Source: CAYXVU01 sp964468725 (GTDB lineage Bacteria; Acidobacteriota; Blastocatellia; UBA7656). From it: 35,064 nt of DNA. The position numbers were made by a program, and so were the translations under genes. The DNA lies in the NCBI GenBank assembly GCA_964468725.1, contig CAYXVU010000040.1, positions 1 to 35,064 on the forward strand. Direction: 5' to 3'. Shown one piece after another: positions 7,574 to 14,041 of the stretch. The notes under the pieces were generated by a model. That model was not told where the DNA came from, ran no database searches, and saw only the letters and a program-made list of their open reading frames with translations. How positions within the stretch are numbered: the stretch's first letter is position 1; every line of letters starts with the position of its first letter.

Positions 7574-8224
7574 TTATTTCGTCAACGGAGGCAATCCGAC
7601 AGCCGCGCGCCACTTGATGAGCAGCGCTTTGATCCGTTCGGGGCGGTCGCCTTCGGGATTGACGTTGCCCTCCGGCATCAGGTAATTCAGCTCTTCAGGG
7701 TGATGCTCGCCTGCCCACTGTTGGAACTCTCCGATGCGGCTTTTTGGAGTTTCGCCGGTTGCCGGTCTGACAAAGACACCGATGATCTTTCTCTCGTCAC
7801 TGAGCCACCAGGTCAGCTTAACCGGCCACGCACTGCGTTCGGTCAAGCGATAGTAATCGTTGGTTTCGACAATCGTTACCGACACGGCATTGCCTTCCAC
7901 CTGCCAACCTTTGAAGGTGCGCTGCGCTTTGAAAAATTCGTCCCAACGTGACCACCGACTCGCTAGTTGATAAGGGCTGCCTGCGCCTTCCTTTTTGTCG
8001 TACCAGATGCGCGCCTCAGCGGCTATGAATCGTTGGGCGGTTTTTGATCTCTTCGCTTTGGCGAGTTGAAACTGCTTAATCGTTTGAATCAGCGGATGGT
8101 CGAGTTTCTGAATCGCTAGCCCATCGCCAGCCGATTGAATCCCCGGCTCTGCTGCAATCGCAGCGGCAGCTAGCAACCAGGCGAGCGCGAAATTGATGAG
8201 CCGGATTACGGGTTTGAATTTCAT
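7574..8224 (-). CDS. Exported protein of unknown function in the ECF cluster
   Basis: A 216-residue protein I do not recognise. It starts with a signal peptide (KFKPVIRLINFALAWLLAAAAIA, cleavage likely near AIA-AEP). The mature part is aromatic-rich: RWSRWDEFF, FKGWQVEGN, NDYYRL and KLTWWLSDERKIIGV alternate strands with charged turns, a pattern that could suit an NTF2/SnoaL-like alpha+beta fold, but this is a guess. The C-terminus is helical (RPERIKALLIKWRAAVG). ATG 8224 has AGGGAG at good spacing. The gene lies 41 bases after the periplasmic sensor gene and is probably the last gene of the sigma operon, so it may be the effector or a second sensor component of the module. Confidence 0.75.
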   Translation of the reverse strand: MKFKPVIRLINFALAWLLAAAAIAAEPGIQSAGDGLAIQKLDHPLIQTIKQFQLAKAKRSKTAQRFIAAEARIWYDKKEGAGSPYQLASRWSRWDEFFKAQRTFKGWQVEGNAVSVTIVETNDYYRLTERSAWPVKLTWWLSDERKIIGVFVRPATGETPKSRIGEFQQWAGEHHPEELNYLMPEGNVNPEGDRPERIKALLIKWRAAVGLPPLTK

Positions 8225-8265
8225 CGCATCTCCCTCTACCTCTCCCGACTGCCCGCCCCGGCTGA

Positions 8266-8661
8266 TTACCGGCGGCGATCCGGGCAGGTGGAACAATCTT
8301 CCTGCAACACTAGAGTGTCGAATTTCTGCTGTTGCTCCGGCGATAGCAGCGCGCGCATCTGACCGCGTGTGCGCTCGCGCAGAGTGTCATAACGCGGGCG
8401 CACTTCGGCGCAGATGGCTCGGTAATCGGTGCGCGTCGCCTCCAAAATTTTGTGCATCGCCGCCGCCTGCTCGCCGTTCAAGTCCAACTCTTTTTTCAGC
8501 GTGTTGAAATAGGCATCGTTGTGAATCGAAGTGGGCAGATTGCTCGCGCTCGGTTGTGAGCGAAGAACGCCGCTAATGCCGACGCCGGTCGCACACCCAA
8601 GCGCAAAGACGGTCAAGAGCACTCCCCATACTTTCATCCATGTTCTGTTTTGCGTATTCAT
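8266..8661 (-). CDS. Periplasmic metal-sensor-like protein (CnrX/ZraP/CpxP type)
   Basis: A 131-residue membrane-anchored protein with one N-terminal transmembrane segment (about residues 10-33) and a periplasmic all-helical domain. The helical hairpin pattern LKKELDLNGEQAAAMHKIL ... YRAICAEVRPRYDTLR ... RALLSPEQQQKFDTL matches the heavy-metal resistance/sensor family (ZraP, CnrX, Spy). Possible ligands are His47, His70, Cys84 and a C-terminal CSTC pair (Cys123, Cys126). The ATG at 8661 overlaps the stop of the preceding gene as ATGA, so the two are translationally coupled. Being third after a sigma factor and a membrane protein, it is likely the signal sensor that controls sigma release, as CnrX does in the CnrYXH system; that role is inferred. 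Confidence 0.75.
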   Translation of the reverse strand: MNTQNRTWMKVWGVLLTVFALGCATGVGISGVLRSQPSASNLPTSIHNDAYFNTLKKELDLNGEQAAAMHKILEATRTDYRAICAEVRPRYDTLRERTRGQMRALLSPEQQQKFDTLVLQEDCSTCPDRRR

Positions 8662-9113
8662 TTTTTTTCCCCCGCAGCTTTGCTGCTGACAATCGTAGCC
8701 AGCACTTCTTCCGTCGAGACGGCGCATTGATCGCTGGTCGAAATGGCGCACGTTCCGCCGTTTTGCACGCGCTCGATCCCTGCGCCCGTTGCCCCGGTCA
8801 GCGCCGTGTCAATCGTATTGGGCGCGGCTTCTGTTTGCAGAAACCATGGAAGGGTAAGGGCAAGCAGGGCAATCAGCGCCATCGCGGGAATCGCAATGCG
8901 CACGGCCAGTAGGGTCGCTAGCCAACTCTCGGTCAGGCCGTTTGCTGGCGTGTGCGCTTGTTGTGCGCGGATGCGTGCGCGCAAGCTCGCAAAGCTGATC
9001 TGTGAGGCAACGGCTTCGGTCTCTTCTGCGCTCAGGCTCGCGCTTTGGGCGAGCGACCGCATCCATTCATTGATCCGATCATCCAGAAGCTGCTTCTTCG
9101 GTTTGCCAAACAT
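8658..9113 (-). CDS. Single-pass membrane protein, candidate anti-sigma factor
   Basis: A 151-residue protein with a cytosolic helical region of about 60 residues, one transmembrane helix (about 65-92) and a periplasmic tail of about 55 residues. The topology and its position directly after the ECF sigma gene fit an anti-sigma factor that holds the sigma factor at the membrane. No zinc-binding HxxxCxxC motif of the ZAS type is present, so it would belong to another class. The periplasmic tail has two Cys residues (122 and 130) that could sense redox state or metal. ATG 9113 is preferred to ATG 9119 because GAGG lies six bases upstream of it. The gap from the sigma stop is about 19 bases and the sensor gene follows with an ATGA overlap. 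Confidence 0.65.
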   Translation of the reverse strand: MFGKPKKQLLDDRINEWMRSLAQSASLSAEETEAVASQISFASLRARIRAQQAHTPANGLTESWLATLLAVRIAIPAMALIALLALTLPWFLQTEAAPNTIDTALTGATGAGIERVQNGGTCAISTSDQCAVSTEEVLATIVSSKAAGEKK

Positions 9114-9132
9114 GTCCATCCTCGATTCTCAA

Positions 9133-9765
9133 TTACACAAACTCATTCAACACGCGCCGCAATGCTGCGCGGGCGCGATGGGCGCGCACCTTCACTTTCG
9201 AAATGCTCCATCCCAACGATGCCGCGATGTCTGCGACCGGCAGATTTTCGGCTTCCAGCAAGGTCAACACCAAGCGATCATCGGGCTGCAAGCGAGCCAA
9301 CAATTTTCCTGCCAGATCGCGCGAAATGGCTGTCGCTTCCGCATTACTCGCCGTGCTGGTATCGCCCAGTCGGGCGTTCAAAAATAGCGTTTCATCTTCG
9401 GTGATGCTGCTGATCGCAGCTTCGGGACGACGACGCAAGCGGCGCAGTTCGTCATAACAAGCATTGATGGCGATGCGCGAAATCCAGGCCGCAAACGACG
9501 AACCGCGCTCTTTCGAATAATCGTCGAGCGCAAAGTAGGTTTTCGTGAAGACTTCCTGCACGAGCTCTTCCACCTTTTCGGGGCGATTGAAAAACCGTCC
9601 GCTGATGCGGGTGACGCGCAGTTTATGGCGCTCGAAAATTTGTTCGAACGCCGTTTGGTCACCGGCGCGCACCGCCGCCACCAATGATTCATCGCTGACC
9701 TCATCCAACGTGATGGACGAATCGGCCATCGGTGCGGTAGCAAATTGATCGGCGGCTCTATTCAT
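9133..9765 (-). CDS. ECF-type RNA polymerase sigma factor
   Basis: A 210-residue sigma-70 family factor with only regions 2 and 4. Region 2 (about residues 25-110) includes RAGDQTAFEQIFERH, VEELVQEVFTKTYFAL and FAAWISRIAINACYDELRR. Region 4 (about 150-205) includes LLARLQPDDRLVLTLLEAE and the helix-turn-helix VADIAASLGWSISKVKVRAHRARAAL. The 20-residue N-terminal extension is polar. The gene heads an operon with a membrane protein and a CnrX-like sensor, and its own upstream region carries an ECF-type promoter (9830-9861), so positive autoregulation is likely. AAGG precedes the ATG at modest spacing. The signal it answers is not known; metal or thiol stress is inferred from the neighbours. Confidence 0.92.
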   Translation of the reverse strand: MNRAADQFATAPMADSSITLDEVSDESLVAAVRAGDQTAFEQIFERHKLRVTRISGRFFNRPEKVEELVQEVFTKTYFALDDYSKERGSSFAAWISRIAINACYDELRRLRRRPEAAISSITEDETLFLNARLGDTSTASNAEATAISRDLAGKLLARLQPDDRLVLTLLEAENLPVADIAASLGWSISKVKVRAHRARAALRRVLNEFV

Positions 9766-9829
9766 GCTCGACCTTACGGTATCAGCACGCGGGCGCGCGC
9801 GACAAACTCAGCGCACACACGACGGTAAA

Positions 9830-9861
9830 CGATAAACGCTGTGCTAAAGAGTTCGGTTACA
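9830..9861 (-). promoter_or_regulatory. ECF-type promoter of the sigma operon
   Basis: On the minus strand TGTAACCGAA (9852-9861) is followed after 12 bases by GCGTTTATCG (9830-9839), i.e. TGTAAC, 17 bases, CGTTTA. It matches the promoter of the rhodanese gene at 19 of 20 block positions with identical spacing. The predicted leader to ATG 9765 is roughly 58 bases. Confidence 0.65.
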
Positions 9862-9898
9862 TCGGCGCGGCAAAAGATAGCCGCTGTCGCTTGACGCC

Positions 9899-9928
9899 TT
9901 GGTAGGTCGCTCGCTGGCGCGCTATGCT
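9899..9928 (+). promoter_or_regulatory. Putative promoter of the LLM oxidoreductase gene
   Basis: TTGGTA (9899-9904) and TATGCT (9923-9928) are 18 bases apart, each 4 of 6 to consensus. The -10 box ends 9 bases before the ATG at 9938, so the mRNA would be nearly leaderless, consistent with the lack of a ribosome site. Confidence 0.35.
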
Positions 9929-9937
9929 TGCCTCACG

Positions 9938-10948
9938 ATGCGCAGACTCGGACTCTATCTCGGACGCTTGCCCGGATTCGATAAAGGAGGGTTGGATCGG
10001 CGGGCGCTCATCGAATGCGTGCGCGCTGCCGAAGCCTGCGGCTATGACTCTTTCTGGCTGCCCGAAGCCTGGGGAGAAGAGGCCTTCACTTTGCTCACCG
10101 AACTGGCCGTACATACCAAGCGCATCGGGCTAGCGACCGGCATCATCAACATCTTCAGTCGCAGTCCGGCGTTGATTGCGATGAGCGCGGCAACGCTGGA
10201 TGACATCTCCGGCGGGCGCTTTCGGTTGGGGCTGGGAACGAGCGGCGCGCGAGTGATCGAAGACTTTCATTCCCTGCTCTATCATAAGCCGCTCAGGCGA
10301 ATGCGCGAATGCGTGCAGATTATTCGTGCCTTGCTGAGCGGCGATACGCTTGAATTTGAAGGCGAATGTTTGCAAGTCAAACACTTCAAACTTGGCTGCC
10401 AACCGCGCCGCGCCGAGATACCGATTTACATCGCTGCGCTCTCGCCGAAGAGCCTGCGACAACTCGGCGAAATCGCTGACGGCTGGTTGCCGACGCACTG
10501 GCCGCGCGCTCACCTTGCCGACGGCATCCGCGAGATTCATGGCGGCGCGCAGCGTGTTGGTCGTGACCCCAACCATATCGAAATCGCGCCCTTTATCAAC
10601 CTTGTCGTTGGCAACGACCGGGCGCGGGCGCGCCACGCTGCGCGCTTGCCGCTAGCCTACTACATCGGCGGCATGGGCGATTTTTATCACGCTTCATTGA
10701 CGCGGTTGGGATTTGCCGAAGAGGCCGACCGTGTCAAAGCTTTGTGGCAAGCGGGCAAACCGAAAAGTGCGATGAGCGCAGTGACCGATGAGATGGTCGA
10801 AGCAATCGCTATCTGCGGCGATGTTGAATGGTGCCGCGCGCAGTTGGATGAGTTGCCGACCTTTGGCGCAACCCTGCCGATCATCCCGTTGCCTGACACT
10901 GGCACAACGGCAGAAAGATGCCGCCTATTGGAATCGCTGATCTTGTAA
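9938..10948 (+). CDS. LLM class flavin-dependent oxidoreductase
   Basis: A 336-residue member of the bacterial luciferase-like (FMN or F420) monooxygenase/reductase superfamily. The N-terminal strand RRLGLYLGRLPG is followed by VRAAEACGYDSFWLPEAWG, the typical first helix and strand of the barrel. TKRIGLATGIINIFSRSPALIAMSAATLDDISGGRFRLGLGTSG is the conserved segment around the flavin phosphate site, and PIYIAALSPKSLRQLGEIADGWLPTHW is the usual late motif. It is probably cytosolic. The substrate and cofactor (FMN versus F420) cannot be told from sequence alone. I chose ATG 9938 because the family begins with this strand; a TTG at 9899 would lie inside the proposed -35 box. It is transcribed divergently from the sigma operon and converges on the amidohydrolase gene, whose stop is 31 bases away. 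Confidence 0.88.
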   Translation: MRRLGLYLGRLPGFDKGGLDRRALIECVRAAEACGYDSFWLPEAWGEEAFTLLTELAVHTKRIGLATGIINIFSRSPALIAMSAATLDDISGGRFRLGLGTSGARVIEDFHSLLYHKPLRRMRECVQIIRALLSGDTLEFEGECLQVKHFKLGCQPRRAEIPIYIAALSPKSLRQLGEIADGWLPTHWPRAHLADGIREIHGGAQRVGRDPNHIEIAPFINLVVGNDRARARHAARLPLAYYIGGMGDFYHASLTRLGFAEEADRVKALWQAGKPKSAMSAVTDEMVEAIAICGDVEWCRAQLDELPTFGATLPIIPLPDTGTTAERCRLLESLIL

Positions 10949-10979
10949 GCAGCCGATCCGTCAAACGTCATTTGGGTGA

Positions 10980-12731
10980 CTACTGCGCGATGTTATAGAT
11001 GATACGTCCGTCAAAGATCGTCATTTCGACGCGGCATTTGTGCAAATCGAGCGGTGCTACTTTGAAGGGGTCGGCGCTTAAGACGATCACATCGGCGAGC
11101 ATACCGGGAGCGAGTTTGCCTTTCGTCTTCTCTTCAAACGAAGCATAGGCCCCGGCGGCGGTGTAGGCTCGGAGCGCCGTCTCGACCGATACGCGCTGCG
11201 CGGGTATCCAACCGTCAGCAGGTTGCCCATCGGTTGTACGCCGGTTTACGGCGTTGTGCAGCCCGCGCATCGGGTCAACGCTAATGGCCGCAGGCCAATC
11301 GCTGCTAAACAACAAGCGCACATCAGCTAGTTCCAACGCCCGCCATGCAAAGGCGCGCTGCGCTCTCTCTTCGCCCACCGCGGGCAGCCAGACGCCGTTG
11401 GTTCCGGGGTCTGCATGAATCGGCTCCATCGAAGCGATCACGCCGAGTTTGGCAAAGCGCGGAATGTCCGCCGCTGCAACCGTTTCGATATGCTCAATGC
11501 GAAAACGCGAATCGCGCGCGCCATTGATGTGGCGCGCGTGTGCAAAAGCATCGAGCGCCATCCGTACAGCGCCATCGCCGATGGCATGAATGTAGATTTG
11601 CAAACTGGCGCGGTCGGCCAGGGCGACGAGAGTATTGAGTTGCGCCTGGGTATAGACAGGGCTGCCCGAAACCGTCGGTTGATCGCTGTAGGGCGCAAGC
11701 ATCGCAGCCGTGTGCGTTTCAATTACGCCATCAGCCATGATTTTGACCGCGCCTACTCTGAGCATCGCGCTCTGATGGCGGCGCGCAATCCCGGCAATGC
11801 GATTGATGTCCGCCGCAGTGGTTCGCGGATGGACGGAATAGGCTATGCTGGTTCGCACGGTGAGTTCGCCGTTTTGTAAAAGCTCGGCGTAAAGGCTGAG
11901 GTCATCATCGTTGCCATGCGCGTTTTGGATGCTGGTAATGCCGAGACGGGCGGCCAACGCCAGGCCGCGTCGCAAGGCTGCGAGTTTGTGTTCGCGGGTC
12001 GGTTTGGGAAGGACGCGATTAACCAGTGACATGGCGCCTTCTTTGAGAACGCCGGTCGGTTGTTTAGTCTGCGCGTCAATGACGATTTCGCCGTAGCCGG
12101 TGAAGGTCGAAGCAGCGGTCACGCCCGCCAATTCGAGAGCTTTGGTGTTTGCCCAAGCGGTGTGCCCATCGTAGGCGCGCAAAAAGACCGGACGATCTTT
12201 AATGATCGCGTCGAGGTCTTCGCGGGTCGGCAACCGATTATCAGGCAGGTTGGAATACTCCCACCCGGAGCCTGTGATCCAGGCTTGATCGGGGTTTTCG
12301 GCAGCGTACCGGGCAACGCGCTTTTGCATCTCTGCAAGCGACGCCGCGCCGAACAGGTCTACTTCGAAGAGGCCGAGCGAGCCGCCTAAGAAATGAATAT
12401 GCGCGTCGTTAATGCCGGGCATAACGAAGCGTCCGGCGAGGTTGATCGTCTGCGTGTGATGGTCTGCCCGTCGCTTGGCTTCTGCATCGGAGCCAACGGC
12501 AATAATCCGATTGCCTTTTATGGCGAGTGCCGTCGCCCATGCTTTTGCCGCGTCGCCCGTCCAGATTCGGCCATTGATGAAGATCAGATCAGCCGACCCC
12601 GTTTGGGCGGTGGCGACAAAACGCAACGATACAACGAGAGTCAGCAAGGCAAGCAGTGCGACTCCTGCCATCAAATGCTTCCTCAAAGCGTCAGAGCGAG
12701 CGCGTCGGCAAAGTGATTGATCGGTTGGCAT
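10980..12731 (-). CDS. Exported YtcJ-like amidohydrolase (amidohydrolase family 3)
   Basis: A 583-residue metal-dependent hydrolase with an N-terminal signal peptide or anchor (basic segment to residue 19, hydrophobic core 21-43, ATAQ cleavage site). The mature part starts with the small beta domain (ADLIFINGRIWTGD). Metal ligands are visible as DAHIHFLGG (His111, His113), IYIHAIGDGAVR, RIEHIETV and SSDWPAA (catalytic Asp), all characteristic of the YtcJ/amidohydrolase-3 group. The C-terminal segment KLAPGMLADVIVLSADPF closes the beta domain. Natural substrates of this group are mostly unknown. ATG 12731 keeps the positively charged signal n-region. ATG 12671 has a better ribosome site (GAGGAAG) but would leave an uncharged signal peptide. 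It follows the DUF4350 gene in the same direction, with a hairpin in between. Confidence 0.88.
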   Translation of the reverse strand: MPTDQSLCRRARSDALRKHLMAGVALLALLTLVVSLRFVATAQTGSADLIFINGRIWTGDAAKAWATALAIKGNRIIAVGSDAEAKRRADHHTQTINLAGRFVMPGINDAHIHFLGGSLGLFEVDLFGAASLAEMQKRVARYAAENPDQAWITGSGWEYSNLPDNRLPTREDLDAIIKDRPVFLRAYDGHTAWANTKALELAGVTAASTFTGYGEIVIDAQTKQPTGVLKEGAMSLVNRVLPKPTREHKLAALRRGLALAARLGITSIQNAHGNDDDLSLYAELLQNGELTVRTSIAYSVHPRTTAADINRIAGIARRHQSAMLRVGAVKIMADGVIETHTAAMLAPYSDQPTVSGSPVYTQAQLNTLVALADRASLQIYIHAIGDGAVRMALDAFAHARHINGARDSRFRIEHIETVAAADIPRFAKLGVIASMEPIHADPGTNGVWLPAVGEERAQRAFAWRALELADVRLLFSSDWPAAISVDPMRGLHNAVNRRTTDGQPADGWIPAQRVSVETALRAYTAAGAYASFEEKTKGKLAPGMLADVIVLSADPFKVAPLDLHKCRVEMTIFDGRIIYNIAQ

Positions 12732-12751
12732 AGGCGTCGTCTTCTCAACTT

Positions 12752-12778
12752 GAAAGCAGCCCGTTGAGGTGCGGGCTG
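12752..12778 (-). terminator. Stem-loop between the DUF4350 and amidohydrolase genes
   Basis: CAGCCCG (12757-12763) pairs perfectly with CGGGCTG (12772-12778) across an 8-base loop. On the minus strand it is followed by CTTTC, a short T-run. It probably ends or attenuates the DUF4350 transcript before the amidohydrolase gene. Confidence 0.5.
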
Positions 12779-12792
12779 TTGATGCCTTGGGC

Positions 12793-13959
12793 TTACAATT
12801 TCAACCGCGCTCCGATGTCGCGCAGACGGGTGACAAGGGTAAGCAATTCGGTATCGCTCACCTTCGCGCCGCTGGCTACCGCTTCGCAACGGGATAGCAA
12901 GCCGCGCAATTCGTCTTCAGAGAAGCGCGAGCGCCGCGCAACCGCCGCCGCCAGTTTGGAGGTCTCCGCCCCCGGCGGCAAGCCCACATAGCGGCACAGT
13001 TGGTTGTGAAATTGGTGATAGACGTTTTGCATCGCCAGATCGGTGGCGCGCGCCAGTCGCGTAATGTTGGCCATCGAAGAGACAAATTCAAGATTGGTCG
13101 TGCGGCTTTCGCGTTTGAGCGGCAACGGACGCGCGAACCTCCGCCCATAGGTGTAGACCACCAATAAGGCAATCAGACCGAGTTGCGCCAGCATCCAAGG
13201 GATTGGCGTACCGCGAAAATAAGAGACCACGCCGACCGAATCTCCGCTGCGATAGCCGTGATGGTATTCATCGAAAGCGATCTTGCCGGGCGGGCGGCCA
13301 TTGAACAAGTTGAGCGCGAGAACCACATTGTCGGCTTGCGCGATGCCGTTATTGGCAACCATGAAGGGATCGGTGAGCAGAACAATATGTCCTTCTCCGA
13401 CCTGCGCATCGGCCAACACGCCGCCGTAATCGTCACCGATATGATAGACGGTCGAAGGGCTGTCGAGTTTGACGCGCTTGGCGAAGGCAGAGACCGCAAC
13501 GGTATTGACCCCGCGCGTGTAAGCGGTCGGTTGCATCACGCGCACCTTGTTTTGGAGGAAGCTGAATTGGGTGTTGGCTTTGGCCTCGCCGAACTCGACA
13601 TCAATATCGTGGTCTATGACGATGACGCAGCCGCCGTCTTCGATCCATTTGACGAGGGCTTTGAACTCCTCTTCCGTCGGGTTGTTGCGTTGCGGCGGAG
13701 CGATGATGACCAAGGTGCCGATATCTTGACGATCTTTGAGTTCATCGTAAGGTTCGTTCAAACGCTCGACCGGATAACCGCTCTCGTCCAGTAAGCTGTA
13801 AAATGCGCGCGTGCCGTAGGGAGTGGTGCGATAGGAAGAGCGGTCGCCGTTGGTTTCATCTTCCTGGCTGGCGTTGTCGGGAATAAAGACCAGATTGAGC
13901 GCAACAATGATGAGGAATAACCCCAATACGAGAAGGATTGCGCCCAGATTCTTTTTCAT
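12793..13959 (-). CDS. DUF4350 domain membrane protein
   Basis: A 388-residue protein with an N-terminal membrane segment (residues 5-26), an external or periplasmic domain (about 40-225), a second membrane segment near residues 258-275 and a cytosolic C-terminal domain of about 110 residues. The middle part carries the DUF4350 pattern: SSYRTTPYGTRAFYSLLDESGYPVERL, LVIIAPPQRNNPTEEE, WIEDGGCVIVIDHD and ALNLFNGRPPGKIAFDEYHHG. The C-terminal helices include NITRLARATDLAMQNVYHQF. In other bacteria DUF4350 proteins often stand beside MoxR ATPase and DUF58 genes; none is seen here. Function unknown. It lies downstream of the M1-like/TPR gene and may be co-transcribed with it, though an 82-base gap with a hairpin lies between them. 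No ribosome site is evident at ATG 13959. Confidence 0.8.
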   Translation of the reverse strand: MKKNLGAILLVLGLFLIIVALNLVFIPDNASQEDETNGDRSSYRTTPYGTRAFYSLLDESGYPVERLNEPYDELKDRQDIGTLVIIAPPQRNNPTEEEFKALVKWIEDGGCVIVIDHDIDVEFGEAKANTQFSFLQNKVRVMQPTAYTRGVNTVAVSAFAKRVKLDSPSTVYHIGDDYGGVLADAQVGEGHIVLLTDPFMVANNGIAQADNVVLALNLFNGRPPGKIAFDEYHHGYRSGDSVGVVSYFRGTPIPWMLAQLGLIALLVVYTYGRRFARPLPLKRESRTTNLEFVSSMANITRLARATDLAMQNVYHQFHNQLCRYVGLPPGAETSKLAAAVARRSRFSEDELRGLLSRCEAVASGAKVSDTELLTLVTRLRDIGARLKL

Positions 13960-13981
13960 AGCTGCGGGTTTGAGCTGAAGA

Positions 13982-14034
13982 TTTCTGGTTACCCCTTGCT
14001 CGTTTCGAATCGGCGAGCAAGAGAAAGCCAGAAA
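13982..14034. repeat. Symmetric intergenic stem-loop
   Basis: Two perfect 7-base stems are stacked: 13982-13988 with 14028-14034, and 13996-14002 with 14014-14020. A symmetric 7x7 internal loop separates them and the apical loop has 11 bases. It lies just past the stop of the gene ending at 14042. There is no T-run, so it may be an mRNA-stabilising or attenuating hairpin rather than an intrinsic terminator. Confidence 0.45.
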
Positions 14035-14041
14035 CCGGAAG

